From positions 62,712-126,711 of the forward strand of contig NZ_FNVR01000001.1 in assembly GCF_900108085.1 (NCBI RefSeq): 64,000 nt of DNA. The letters are read 5' to 3'. Below are positions 7,225 to 15,848 of this stretch, piece by piece; position 1 is the first letter of the stretch, and each line of letters starts with the position of its first letter. Both the position numbers and the translations under genes were made by a program. The notes under the pieces were generated by a model. That model was not told the origin of the DNA and searched no databases. It was given only the letters and a program-made list of their open reading frames with translations. This DNA is from Algoriphagus boritolerans DSM 17298 = JCM 18970 (GTDB lineage: Bacteria; Bacteroidota; Bacteroidia; Cytophagales; Cyclobacteriaceae).

Positions 7225-9642
7225 TTAGAATGGGTATCCTATCCCAAAATTTAATACGGTTTGTCCTCTCACTCCAAAAGGCCTCCTGAAACTCACGTTG
7301 TCAAAAACCCACCGTTCACCGAGCGGCTTGGAAGGGTCAATAGCTTTTGTTGCCAAATCAAGCCTGATGACCAAAAAGTCAAAGTCCATCCGTAGGCCAA
7401 ATCCTGCTCCAACGGCAATTTCCCTGTAAAACCGATCGTATCGAAAATCAGCTCCAGGTCTGGAAGGATCATAGCCGATCATCCAGCTGTTGCCTGCATC
7501 GATGAAGAGTGCCATGTCAAAATAGCCAATCAGTTTTCTGCGGTATTCCAGCATGGTTTCCAAGATCATTTCGGCCGGTTGCTCATTGGTGTAGTCGTAT
7601 TCTCCTCCTTCTCCAGTCTGGGGAGTGGAGCTTCCCGGCCCGAGTCTCCTTGCCTGCCAAGCGCGGATACTTGTGCCTCCGCCGGCAAAGAAGTATTTTT
7701 CATAGGGTAAAATGCCCGCACTTACGCCGTAGGGTTTTGCCCATCCAAAGTTGAATCGATAGGCAAAAGTCTGTTTTTCATTGACCGGATAATACCTTCG
7801 GAAATCTACCTGAGTTTTCAGCCACTGAAAGTTTGCAAATTCGATGTCGGGTTCACTGTTGCTCTGGACGTCCATGAAGTTCAGTGTGGTTCCGCCACTT
7901 TCGGCAAAGAGCCGCAAAAGCGAAGCTTTGTTTGTGGTGAAATTTCCGTATTTGTTAAAATTGATGATGGTCTGTCCGGACATGCTGCTGATGAACGAAG
8001 GGAGAAATGACCAGATCAGGTTATTTCCTTCATTTTGTAAGTCTGTGAGGATCGATAGAAACTCATCCTGAATTTTTGGGGTACGGATATAGCTCAGATC
8101 GGCAGCATTGAAGGTATAGAAGATCCGATTATTCGAAGTTGCCCAGGTATAGGAGAGGAGGCTGTTAATAGAGTTTCGGGTATATTCCGGACGATTGGTG
8201 TAGTTAAATCCGACTCTTACCCGTGTATTTGGATTATAGCGTCCATATTTCTGGAGTGATCCTGGAGCGAAAGGAATCAGAAACCTGGGAAATATCAGGG
8301 TTACGCCAGTATTGATTTCGGAGCTTTGATAGACTCCCTGACCTGTGGCGGATGCCACACCTTCGAGACCGGCACGAAAATTAAATTCCAAAATCTCACC
8401 AGCCCGAAAGAAATTTCGGTTTCTAAGCGCGGTACTGAAGAATGGCCCGGGCAATTGTTCAGTGATCGTCATACCGATCTGATTGGTCAGTTGGTATTTT
8501 TGGTTAGGCTGTGTGAAAATATTGGCGGTCAGTGAGGTGCCGAGGGTATCGAAGGAAATATTCACAAACCGAAACAAGTCCAAATTGCTGAGCTGACGCT
8601 GGGTTTCGATCGCCGAAACTCTACTATAAGCTTGTCCTGGCTTGAAGAAAATACGTGAAGCGAGTAGTTTGGCCGAGTAGCGGTTCCGATAAAAGAAAAA
8701 ATTGATGTCCCGGAATTTTTCCTGAATTCTCCGGTCAGCAAATTCGTTGCTCGGAGGATTTATTCTAAAAGTAATCGAATCAATAGTATAGATTTCGTGA
8801 ATTTCAGCAAATGTGGGCTGTTGGATGACTTGCTCGAGTTTGACAGTTTTGGAGGCAGTATCCTTATAGGCGATGTAGTTGATATAGGATTTAGAAAACA
8901 TGAAAAAGCCGTTGTTTTTCAGTAGGTCTTCGATCCTGTTTCGTTCTGCGGAAATATTATCCTGATTATAGCTGTCCCCTTTTTTGATATGAGAATCTTT
9001 AGCTGTTTGGTTGAGGAGTTTGATGATCTCAGTATTGGCTGATCGGGTATAAACAGAGTCCAGCAGGTAAGAACTTTTTTCTGATATCAGGTAGGTTACA
9101 AAGGCTTTTTTTTCATTTGTTTCTACCTCATACTGTACTCCCGAGTCAAAAAAGCCATGATTTACTAGGTATCCCTGTAAATTGTCAACTGTGGTCTCTG
9201 TCTGAATGCTGTCTAGGAGAACAAGGGGATTTCCGGTCCGCATCAAGGCATTACCGAATTCCAGTTTTTTTTTCAGGCCCTCACCTTTGGAAATCAGTTT
9301 GTCTGCTCTTTTTCGGAGTTTGCGATCGTTGGGAATAGTGTCAAGCGCGAGCCTTATTTCTGATAATTCTGCATCAACCAATCCAAGTTTGCTCACCAAA
9401 CTGAGACTGTCATAGAATTTTTCTCCGAAACGGTAGATTGTGACTCCAAGTGAACTTCCCAAAAATCGGGTATTTGGCTCCTGTTCGATCAGACCGTAAA
9501 GTTCCTCTTTGTCAGCTTGATCGATCCCTTTGATCTCATTTTCATAAAGAGCATACTGCCCTTCTTTAAGATTTTTGGTCAAGGAGCAGCCCATGCAAAA
9601 CCCCAGAAACGCTATAAAAAGTATATATTTGGAGGATTTCAA
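7225..9642 (-). CDS. BamA/TamA-like outer-membrane protein
   Basis: About 805 residues. I choose the TTG at 9642, which gives MKSSKYILFIAFLGFCMGCS, a good lipoprotein signal with Cys19, and removes an overlap with the divergent methyltransferase gene. The longest frame starts at a TTG at 9672. A periplasmic region with POTRA-like repeats is followed by a C-terminal Omp85-type barrel (about residues 390-805) ending in the outer-membrane signature VLNFGIGYPF. Omp85 proteins insert or translocate proteins or lipids at the outer membrane; the lipidated N-terminus is a TamL-like arrangement known in Bacteroidota. It is first in the operon with hemF. Confidence 0.88.
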   Translation of the reverse strand: MKSSKYILFIAFLGFCMGCSLTKNLKEGQYALYENEIKGIDQADKEELYGLIEQEPNTRFLGSSLGVTIYRFGEKFYDSLSLVSKLGLVDAELSEIRLALDTIPNDRKLRKRADKLISKGEGLKKKLEFGNALMRTGNPLVLLDSIQTETTVDNLQGYLVNHGFFDSGVQYEVETNEKKAFVTYLISEKSSYLLDSVYTRSANTEIIKLLNQTAKDSHIKKGDSYNQDNISAERNRIEDLLKNNGFFMFSKSYINYIAYKDTASKTVKLEQVIQQPTFAEIHEIYTIDSITFRINPPSNEFADRRIQEKFRDINFFFYRNRYSAKLLASRIFFKPGQAYSRVSAIETQRQLSNLDLFRFVNISFDTLGTSLTANIFTQPNQKYQLTNQIGMTITEQLPGPFFSTALRNRNFFRAGEILEFNFRAGLEGVASATGQGVYQSSEINTGVTLIFPRFLIPFAPGSLQKYGRYNPNTRVRVGFNYTNRPEYTRNSINSLLSYTWATSNNRIFYTFNAADLSYIRTPKIQDEFLSILTDLQNEGNNLIWSFLPSFISSMSGQTIINFNKYGNFTTNKASLLRLFAESGGTTLNFMDVQSNSEPDIEFANFQWLKTQVDFRRYYPVNEKQTFAYRFNFGWAKPYGVSAGILPYEKYFFAGGGTSIRAWQARRLGPGSSTPQTGEGGEYDYTNEQPAEMILETMLEYRRKLIGYFDMALFIDAGNSWMIGYDPSRPGADFRYDRFYREIAVGAGFGLRMDFDFLVIRLDLATKAIDPSKPLGERWVFDNVSFRRPFGVRGQTVLNFGIGYPF

Positions 9643-9661
9643 ATCGGAATAAGCTGAAGGG

Positions 9662-10411
9662 ATGCTGAGCAAAAATACGGTTAAGTTTATAAAATCCTTA
9701 CATCAAAAAAAATACCGAAGTGAGATCGGGAAGTTCTTTGTGGAGGGGGAGAAAAGTGTTCTGGAAGTGCTTCAATCCAATTTCACGGTAGATCTCTTGC
9801 TGTCGACAGAATCCTTTGCTCAAAAGAATTCCGGTATGCTTCGAACTTACCGGGGTGAGCTGATCCAAGTGACTCAGAATCAATTGGAGCAAGTCGGTCA
9901 GTATCAGTCTAATGATGCTGCATTGGCAGTGGTGAGGATGAAGGAGAATAGCGCATTTGAACCCGCAAATGAAGAGCTGATCCTTGCCCTTGACGATGTT
10001 CGTGATCCCGGAAATCTTGGGACAATCATCCGGGTGGCGGATTGGTTCGGGATCAAAAAGCTGGTCTTTTCACCCCAAACTGCGGAATTTTATAATCCCA
10101 AGGTGATCCAGGCTACCATGGGGTCATTCACCCGCGTTCAGTTTTTTTATGAGGATTTGGAACGTGTATTTAATCGTTGGCAGGTCCCGGTATATGGAGC
10201 TTTTTTGGATGGGAAAAATATTCACAAGCTGGGAAGGCCTAGTCCGGGAGTGCTCCTGATGGGTAATGAAGCCAAAGGGATTTGTGCTGAACTGGAAAAA
10301 CTTGTGACTCAAAAAGTGACAATTCCGGGCTTTGGAATGGCCGAATCACTCAACGTGGCCATTGCCACAGCCATCCTCTGTGATAATTTCAAACGACTGA
10401 TGAGCTTATGA
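9662..10411 (+). CDS. SpoU/TrmH-family RNA 2'-O-methyltransferase
   Basis: 249 residues with the N-terminal substrate-binding domain (MLSKNTVKFIKSLHQKKYR, typical of RlmB/TrmH relatives) and the knotted SPOUT catalytic domain. All three motifs are present: DPGNLGTIIRVADWFG (motif 1), LLMGNEAKGI (motif 2) and MAESLNVAIATAI (motif 3). The family methylates ribose 2'-OH in rRNA or tRNA using S-adenosylmethionine; the target base is not predictable from here. Its stop overlaps the next gene by four bases (ATGA). Confidence 0.93.
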   Translation: MLSKNTVKFIKSLHQKKYRSEIGKFFVEGEKSVLEVLQSNFTVDLLLSTESFAQKNSGMLRTYRGELIQVTQNQLEQVGQYQSNDAALAVVRMKENSAFEPANEELILALDDVRDPGNLGTIIRVADWFGIKKLVFSPQTAEFYNPKVIQATMGSFTRVQFFYEDLERVFNRWQVPVYGAFLDGKNIHKLGRPSPGVLLMGNEAKGICAELEKLVTQKVTIPGFGMAESLNVAIATAILCDNFKRLMSL

Positions 10412-11406
10412 TTCACAGATTGATTCACACGCTACAGCGAGTAGGAATCAACGGTTTTTTGCTTGGGTTATTTTTTGCAATCGGTATGGCTGCAATTTTT
10501 CCTGAAATAGGTGCTGCCGACTCGGGAATTCCTTGGACACCCCTTATTAATTTTGGAATTGCATTTGTGTTTTTTTTCTATGGGGTGAAGCTTGATCCCC
10601 GGCAGCTCCGATCCGGACTTTCCAATTGGCGGCTTCACTTATTGATTCAGCTTTCTACTTTCCTGATTTTTCCGGTAATAGTCTTCGGATTGCTCCGATT
10701 CATGCCTTGGGTAGACTCAGATTTCAAACTTGGAATAAGTTATTTATCCGCTTTACCCTCCACCGTCAGTGCTTCGGTGGTCATGGTGTCCATTGCCGGT
10801 GGAAATTTACCGGCAGCGATTTTTAATGCCAGTATATCCAGTCTGTTGGGGGTGATTTTGACTCCGGCTTGGATGGGGATTCTCGGAACTGGGTCAGAAG
10901 GGGAAATTGATTTTTGGTCCACACTCGGTGAACTCACTCTAAAAGTAATTTTACCCGTGATTCTTGGGACTTTAGCGCATGGATGGCTTTTTCCAAAAAT
11001 AAAAGCAATCCTGCCCAAACTTAAATATGTGGATCAGACAGTAATTATGATCATTGTCTTTACCTCCTTTGCCGAGTCATTTGGTCAAAAACTATTTACT
11101 GCCTACCAACTATCAACTCTTGTGACAATCGCGGCCACGATGTTGGGGATTTTTATTTTAATATGGTCCATACTGGAATTGGTGTCCAGATTTCTTCGAT
11201 TCTCAATTCAGGATAGAATTACCACTTTGTTCTGTGGTTCAAAAAAATCATTGGTTCACGGTGTGGTTATTGGCAAAGTTATTTTTCCGGATGCCGCAGT
11301 TTTAGGTTTGGTATTACTTCCGGTGATGCTATATCACATTCAGCAATTAATCTTAGGGAGCGTCTTTGCCGGGTATTTTGGAAGAAGGACTTCCGATCTG
11401 AAATAG
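10408..11406 (+). CDS. BASS-type (bile acid:sodium symporter-like) transporter
   Basis: 332 residues with about nine to ten membrane helices. The pattern fits the SBF-like family close to human SLC10A7: a short N-terminus, the YGVKLDPRQLRSGLSNWRLH loop after helix 2, a central LSALPSTVSASVVMVSIAGG segment and the late GSKKSLVHGVVIGKVIFPD segment. The last two are the expected substrate and sodium crossing regions. The substrate is unknown. It is coupled to the upstream methyltransferase by an ATGA overlap, and a strong hairpin terminator follows. Confidence 0.88.
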   Translation: MIHRLIHTLQRVGINGFLLGLFFAIGMAAIFPEIGAADSGIPWTPLINFGIAFVFFFYGVKLDPRQLRSGLSNWRLHLLIQLSTFLIFPVIVFGLLRFMPWVDSDFKLGISYLSALPSTVSASVVMVSIAGGNLPAAIFNASISSLLGVILTPAWMGILGTGSEGEIDFWSTLGELTLKVILPVILGTLAHGWLFPKIKAILPKLKYVDQTVIMIIVFTSFAESFGQKLFTAYQLSTLVTIAATMLGIFILIWSILELVSRFLRFSIQDRITTLFCGSKKSLVHGVVIGKVIFPDAAVLGLVLLPVMLYHIQQLILGSVFAGYFGRRTSDLK

Positions 11407-11417
11407 CGGCCATAGTT

Positions 11418-11461
11418 CTGAAAAGCAAAAGCCTGAATCATCTTAGGCTTTTGCTTTTCAG
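11418..11461. terminator. Strong bidirectional terminator hairpin
   Basis: A perfect 17-bp stem: CTGAAAAGCAAAAGCCT (11418-11434) pairs with AGGCTTTTGCTTTTCAG (11445-11461) around a 10-base loop. It sits between the convergent transporter and acyl-CoA-binding protein genes. The A- and T-rich stem arms give U-rich ends on either strand. Confidence 0.88.
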
Positions 11462-11483
11462 GTAAAGGATTTAAGGATTTGAG

Positions 11484-11744
11484 TTAAATGTACTTTTCCG
11501 AAAGTTGGTCCACCAATTCCAAATAAAGCTCAGTTGCTTCTGCTTTACTTTTGCCTTTATAAGTCAGCCAACTGTTGTATTTGGCGGCGGCTTTGAAGTC
11601 AAATCCTCCGGGTCTTTCGGCTTCATTGTCTCCTTCAGTTGCCTGCTTGTACAATCCGTATAATTTGAGCAACTCTTCGTTGCTGGGTTTGGAAGTGAAT
11701 TTTTTTGTCAGCGCGATAGCTTCCTCAAGTGTAGTTGATTTCAT
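11484..11744 (-). CDS. Acyl-CoA-binding protein
   Basis: An 86-residue four-helix protein of the ACBP family, normal length. Typical features are the YGLYKQATEGDN segment after helix 2 and the helix-3 motif KYNSWLTYKGKSKAEA, close to the classical WxxWxxxKGxSK pattern whose aromatic and lysine residues hold the acyl-CoA adenine and phosphate. It binds and buffers long-chain acyl-CoA esters in the cytoplasm. It appears to be a single-gene unit downstream of, but separated by a terminator from, citrate synthase. Confidence 0.93.
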   Translation of the reverse strand: MKSTTLEEAIALTKKFTSKPSNEELLKLYGLYKQATEGDNEAERPGGFDFKAAAKYNSWLTYKGKSKAEATELYLELVDQLSEKYI

Positions 11745-11816
11745 TAAAAACTCATTTATTCGATTTCAGTTTCCAAAAATGGTGCTAGCTAGGTTAGTTT
11801 GGAAAAATGTGAAAGG

Positions 11817-11844
11817 AAAAAGCCACCCATGAGGGCGGCTTTTT
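11817..11844 (-). terminator. Terminator of citrate synthase gene
   Basis: On the minus strand AAAAAGCCGCCC and GGGTGGCTTTTT form a 12-bp stem with one G-T pair around a four-base loop, followed by a short T-rich stretch. It lies 21 bp after the gltA stop. Confidence 0.85.
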
Positions 11845-11865
11845 GATTTTTATCAATTTTTTTAC

Positions 11866-13152
11866 TTATCGTTTGTTCATGCTGACGTAGTCACGCTCAT
11901 TTTCTCCCACATATACCTGACGTGGACGGCCAATTGGTTCGTTGTTCTCCCGCATTTCTTTCCACTGTGCGATCCAACCCGGAAGTCTACCCAATGCAAA
12001 CATCACGGTAAACATATCGGTAGGGATGCCCAATGCACGATAGATAATGCCGGAGTAAAAGTCTACGTTTGGATAAAGTTTTCGATCGATAAAATATTGA
12101 TCATGCAATGCTGCATATTCCAATTCTTTGGCAATTTCCAAAATAGGGTCTTTCACGCCCAGCTTACCCAATACATCGTCAGCTGCTTTTTTGATGATTT
12201 TCGCTCTTGGATCAAAGTTTTTGTACACCCGATGACCAAATCCCATCAAACGGAAGGAATCATTTTTATCTTTTGCTTTATCCAAATACTTCTTTGCGTC
12301 GCCGCCGTCAGCTTTGATAGCTTCCAGCATTTCGATAACTGATTGGTTTGCACCTCCATGGAGTGGTCCCCAGAGTGCATTTATTCCTGCGGAGATTGAT
12401 GCGTAGATCGAGGCTTGTGAGGATCCTACGATTCTTACTGTAGAAGTAGAGCAGTTTTGCTCATGGTCTGCATGGAGGATCAATAGTTTGTCCAAAGCAG
12501 CCGAAACGATTGGATCCACTTCATACTTTTCAGCTGGAAGTGCAAACATCATTTTCAGAAAGTTACCGCAGTAATCCAAGTTATTGTCCGGGTAGTTTAC
12601 CGGATGTCCCATTTCATTTTTGTAAGCCCAAGCGGCAAATGTTGGCATTTTGGCCAGCAATCTGATGATGCTCAAGTCTATTTCTTCTTTACTTCTGTTG
12701 GGATTGAGTGAATCCGGATAAAAGGCTGTCAATGAGCAAATCAAAGAAGAAAGTACGCCCATTGGGTGCGCATTGGAAGGGAAGCCTTCGAGGATTTTCT
12801 TGATATCCTCGTGAACCAGGGTGTGGTGGGTGATTTCTATATTGAATGTTTCATATTCAGACTGGGTGGGCAGTTCCCCGTAGATCAAAAGATAAGCTAC
12901 TTCGAGAAAGGTGGATTTTTCGGCAAGGTCCTCGATTCGGTAGCCTCTGTATCGTAGTATTCCCTCTTCACCATCTAAAAAAGTTATAGCACTTTTAGTA
13001 GCTCCGGTATTCTTGTATCCAGGATCAAGAGTGATCAATCCGGTGGTGTCACGGAGTTTACCTATTTCGATTGCACTTTCGTTTTCTGTGCCTGTGATGA
13101 CAGGGAATTCGTATTCTTGCCCTTTGTAGGACAATTTGGCGGAATCAGACAT
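11866..13152 (-). CDS. gltA: Citrate synthase
   Basis: 428 residues from the ATG at 13152 (MSDSAKLSYKG). The open frame extends 13 codons further, but this start matches the length and beginning of type II (hexameric, NADH-sensitive class) bacterial citrate synthases. It condenses acetyl-CoA and oxaloacetate to citrate, the first step of the TCA cycle. Active-site segments are visible: ILHADHEQNCSTSTVR, GPLHGGANQ and the catalytic MGFGHRVYKNFDPRA. It is a monocistronic unit with its own terminator. Confidence 0.97.
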   Translation of the reverse strand: MSDSAKLSYKGQEYEFPVITGTENESAIEIGKLRDTTGLITLDPGYKNTGATKSAITFLDGEEGILRYRGYRIEDLAEKSTFLEVAYLLIYGELPTQSEYETFNIEITHHTLVHEDIKKILEGFPSNAHPMGVLSSLICSLTAFYPDSLNPNRSKEEIDLSIIRLLAKMPTFAAWAYKNEMGHPVNYPDNNLDYCGNFLKMMFALPAEKYEVDPIVSAALDKLLILHADHEQNCSTSTVRIVGSSQASIYASISAGINALWGPLHGGANQSVIEMLEAIKADGGDAKKYLDKAKDKNDSFRLMGFGHRVYKNFDPRAKIIKKAADDVLGKLGVKDPILEIAKELEYAALHDQYFIDRKLYPNVDFYSGIIYRALGIPTDMFTVMFALGRLPGWIAQWKEMRENNEPIGRPRQVYVGENERDYVSMNKR

Positions 13153-13374
13153 ATTGCGTTTTTGGATTACTTTTTTATTGAACAACTTCAAAAGATGCCC
13201 GAAGTTAATAAAATGGAATCTTTTTCAAGGATATTATTATGTGAGTTGACAGAATATTATTTCGAAAGCTTTTTCGACAGTTCATTGAATAGCAATGACA
13301 CTATTATTAATAAGGAAGAAGAAAGAAATTGACCTCCAGTCTGTTGTGGATTTGAAACAGCAAATTTTTGGATC

Positions 13375-13396
13375 AAAAAAAAAGCCCAAAAGGGCT
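13375..13396 (-). terminator. Terminator of the suf operon
   Basis: On the minus strand AGCCC-TTTT-GGGCT forms a short stem followed by a run of nine T residues (13375-13383 on the plus strand as A). It begins 8 bp after the stop of the bacilliredoxin gene, the last gene of the operon. Confidence 0.85.
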
Positions 13397-13403
13397 AATA
13401 TGT

Positions 13404-13826
13404 TTAATCACAAAAATGTTCGAAAACTTCCACCAAGTGGTCGCCGATCATTTTGGCATTTCTACCTTCGATGTGATGCCGCTCAATAAAATGAACAAGC
13501 TCCCCATCTTTGAACAGGGCCATTGCGGGGGAGGAAGGAGGGTAGGGTAGTACCAATTCTCTCAGCTTGGCAACTGCTTCACGGTCATTCCCTGCAAAAA
13601 CGGTTGCTAGAGTGGTAGGCTTTTTATCAGCGTGCTCTACTGCATACCTCACCCCTGGTCTAGCAGCTCCTGCGGCACAGCCGCAAACAGAATTGACTAC
13701 AACCAAAGTGGTGCCTTTGTGATTTGGTCCCAAGTGCTCAGCAACCTGCTCGGCTGTTCTGAATTCTTGGAATCCTAGATTTGAAAGTTCTGCCCTCATG
13801 GGAGCAATTAGCTCTTCAGGATACAT
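13404..13826 (-). CDS. BrxA/BrxB-family bacilliredoxin
   Basis: A 140-residue thioredoxin-fold protein of the YphP/YqiW (BrxA/BrxB) family. The hallmark CGC active site is at residues 48-50 within VVVNSVCGCAAGAARPG. In Bacillus these proteins remove bacillithiol from oxidised proteins. Bacteroidota members are common, but which thiol they use here is not shown by the window. It starts 26 bp after the DUF59 gene and is the last gene of the suf operon, so a thiol-redox role near iron-sulfur assembly is plausible. Confidence 0.92.
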   Translation of the reverse strand: MYPEELIAPMRAELSNLGFQEFRTAEQVAEHLGPNHKGTTLVVVNSVCGCAAGAARPGVRYAVEHADKKPTTLATVFAGNDREAVAKLRELVLPYPPSSPAMALFKDGELVHFIERHHIEGRNAKMIGDHLVEVFEHFCD

Positions 13827-13852
13827 ATTGTTGTGTTTTTATTAGTTCAGTA

Positions 13853-14191
13853 TTATAAGAAACCCAGTTCAAGTTTGGCCGCTTCAGACATCATATCCTG
13901 GGAATAAGGAGGGTCAAAAGTCACTTCAACTTCGACATTATTCACACCTTGGATTTGCTGAATTTTATCTTTCACCTCTGAGGGGATAAATTCCGCTGAG
14001 GGACAATTGGGGGAAGTCAATGTCATCAGAACGTAGATGTTATTAACAGGATATACGGTAATTTCATAAATCAATCCCAAATCATATATGTCCACAGGGA
14101 TTTCCGGGTCGTAGACTTGTTTGATTGCCATGACTACCTTATCTCTTAGACTGGTGCTATGGCCGTTTTCAGTATTTGTTTGTTCTTCCAT
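13853..14191 (-). CDS. DUF59 (MIP18-like) Fe-S assembly protein
   Basis: 112 residues from the ATG at 14191 (MEEQTNTENG); a longer frame would run into sufE. The MIP18/DUF59 core is clear: DPEIPVDIYDLGLIYEI, then MTLTSPNCPSAEFIP with the conserved Cys, then EVEVTFDPPYSQDMMSE. Proteins of this family in suf operons (SufT or SUF system associated) help mature iron-sulfur clusters. It begins one base after the sufE stop, indicating coupling. Confidence 0.9.
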   Translation of the reverse strand: MEEQTNTENGHSTSLRDKVVMAIKQVYDPEIPVDIYDLGLIYEITVYPVNNIYVLMTLTSPNCPSAEFIPSEVKDKIQQIQGVNNVEVEVTFDPPYSQDMMSEAAKLELGFL

Positions 14192-14192
14192 T

Positions 14193-14624
14193 TTAGGCGT
14201 TTTGCTTAGTTTGGAATGCAAATGCATACAATTTCATCTGCTTGATCATCGCAGCTAATCCATTGGACCGTTGACTTCCGATGATACTTCCCATTCCAAT
14301 TCGATCAATAAAATCCAATTGTGCATTTAATATCTCCTCGGGACGGCGATGGTTTAATACTCGAATCAAAAGTGAGATCAATCCTTTGGTAATGTCCGTA
14401 TTGGAATCTGCCTGATAGTGAATTTTACCACCTTCTTCGTTTGCTACCAACCAGACTTTGGATTGACAGCCTTTAATGATGTTTTCTTCTTTTCGCTCAG
14501 CTTCTGGAAATTTCTCCAAACCTCCGCCAAGTTCCATAATGTAAAATATGGTAGACTCCTTGTCATCACCGAGGATTTCAAATTCAGAAACGATCTCGTC
14601 TTGTATTTCCTTGATGCTGCTCAT
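14193..14624 (-). CDS. sufE: Sulfur acceptor SufE
   Basis: 143 residues. SufE accepts the persulfide sulfur from the cysteine desulfurase SufS and passes it to the SufBCD scaffold. The acceptor Cys is residue 53 in IIKGCQSKVWL, the family signature. The C-terminal segment RSNGLAAMIKQMK is also typical. The start overlaps the sufS stop by four bases, so the two partner proteins are translationally coupled. Confidence 0.95.
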   Translation of the reverse strand: MSSIKEIQDEIVSEFEILGDDKESTIFYIMELGGGLEKFPEAERKEENIIKGCQSKVWLVANEEGGKIHYQADSNTDITKGLISLLIRVLNHRRPEEILNAQLDFIDRIGMGSIIGSQRSNGLAAMIKQMKLYAFAFQTKQNA

Positions 14625-15844
14625 TTGTTTTTAAATCTTGCAATTTGGGCTACCCCTTCCGCCAGTTTTTCGATCTCTGATTTAGTATTGTAAACTGCAA
14701 AGGAGGCTCTGACAGTTCCTTCGATCCCAAATCTTTTCATAAGGGGCTGCGTACAGTGGTGGCCTGTCCTGACAGCAATTCCTTTTGCATCGAGCAATTG
14801 GCCTACATCAAAAGGATGCATTCCATTGATATTGAAAGACAGGACCGAAACTTTATCGGCTGCGGTTCCGACAGGAATAAACCCCTGGATATCCAGCATC
14901 GTTTCGTTGGCGTAGGCTAACAATTCGTCTTCGTGTGCCTTGATAGCCGGTTTTCCATATTCGTTGATGAAATCCAAGGCAGACTTGAAAGCGATCACAT
15001 CTGCGATATTCGGAGTTCCCGCTTCAAATTTGAATGGAATGTTGTTGTAAGTGGTCTTTTCGAACGTCACTTCCTTGATCATCTCCCCACCACCCAAGAA
15101 AGGAGGCATGGATTCCAAGACTGCTCTTTTTCCATACAAAACTCCCAGTCCAGTTGGTCCATAGAGCTTATGCGCCGAAAAAGCCAAAAAGTCGCAATCC
15201 AGATCCTGGACACCAATTTCTAAATGCGAGGTAGATTGGGCACCGTCAAGCAAAACTTTTGCTCCAACAGCATGCGCAGCATCAATTACATTCTTGACCG
15301 GATTGATCGTTCCGAGTGCATTTGAAGCATGAACGATGCTCACCAGCTTGGTTTTCGGTGAAAGTAATTTTTCGAATTCTTCGAAAAGAATTTCTCCTTT
15401 CTCACTGATCGGTATGATTTTAAGAATTACGCCTTTTTCCTCGCATAGCATCTGCCATGGCACAATGTTGGAATGATGTTCCATGGTAGAGATGATGATT
15501 TCATCATCTTTTCCAATGAATTTCCTTCCAAATGTCTGAGCGACCAGATTGATGCTTTCCGTAGTGCCTTTGGTAAAAATGATCTCGGCAGACTCCCTGG
15601 CATTGATAAATTGCTGGACCGACTCCCGCGTACTTTCATAGTAGCGTGTTGCCCGATCTGCTAGCGCATGTGCACCACGGTGAATATTGGAATTGTCATG
15701 ACCATAATAGTTGGTCAAGGCGTCCAAAACCGCTTGCGGCTTCTGAGTTGTTGCTGCATTATCAAAATAGATCAAAGGCTTCCCATGGACTTCTTGATGA
15801 AGCACCGGAAATAAGCCTCGGATCTGATCGATGTTTAAGCTCAT
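14621..15844 (-). CDS. sufS: Cysteine desulfurase SufS
   Basis: 407 residues, a type II cysteine desulfurase using pyridoxal phosphate. It removes sulfur from L-cysteine and hands it to SufE. Visible features: the PLP lysine in DFLAFSAHKLYGPTGLG (about residue 227), STMEHHSNIVPWQ, and the catalytic Cys in RTGHHCTQPLMKRFG (about residue 362). Its start lies 4 bp after the sufD stop. Confidence 0.96.
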   Translation of the reverse strand: MSLNIDQIRGLFPVLHQEVHGKPLIYFDNAATTQKPQAVLDALTNYYGHDNSNIHRGAHALADRATRYYESTRESVQQFINARESAEIIFTKGTTESINLVAQTFGRKFIGKDDEIIISTMEHHSNIVPWQMLCEEKGVILKIIPISEKGEILFEEFEKLLSPKTKLVSIVHASNALGTINPVKNVIDAAHAVGAKVLLDGAQSTSHLEIGVQDLDCDFLAFSAHKLYGPTGLGVLYGKRAVLESMPPFLGGGEMIKEVTFEKTTYNNIPFKFEAGTPNIADVIAFKSALDFINEYGKPAIKAHEDELLAYANETMLDIQGFIPVGTAADKVSVLSFNINGMHPFDVGQLLDAKGIAVRTGHHCTQPLMKRFGIEGTVRASFAVYNTKSEIEKLAEGVAQIARFKNK

Positions 15845-15848
15845 GGCT

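Noticed and set aside
9643..9672. N-terminal extension of the TamA-like protein from the TTG at 9672
   Set aside because: It would overlap the divergent methyltransferase gene and spoil the signal peptide; the TTG at 9642 fits better.
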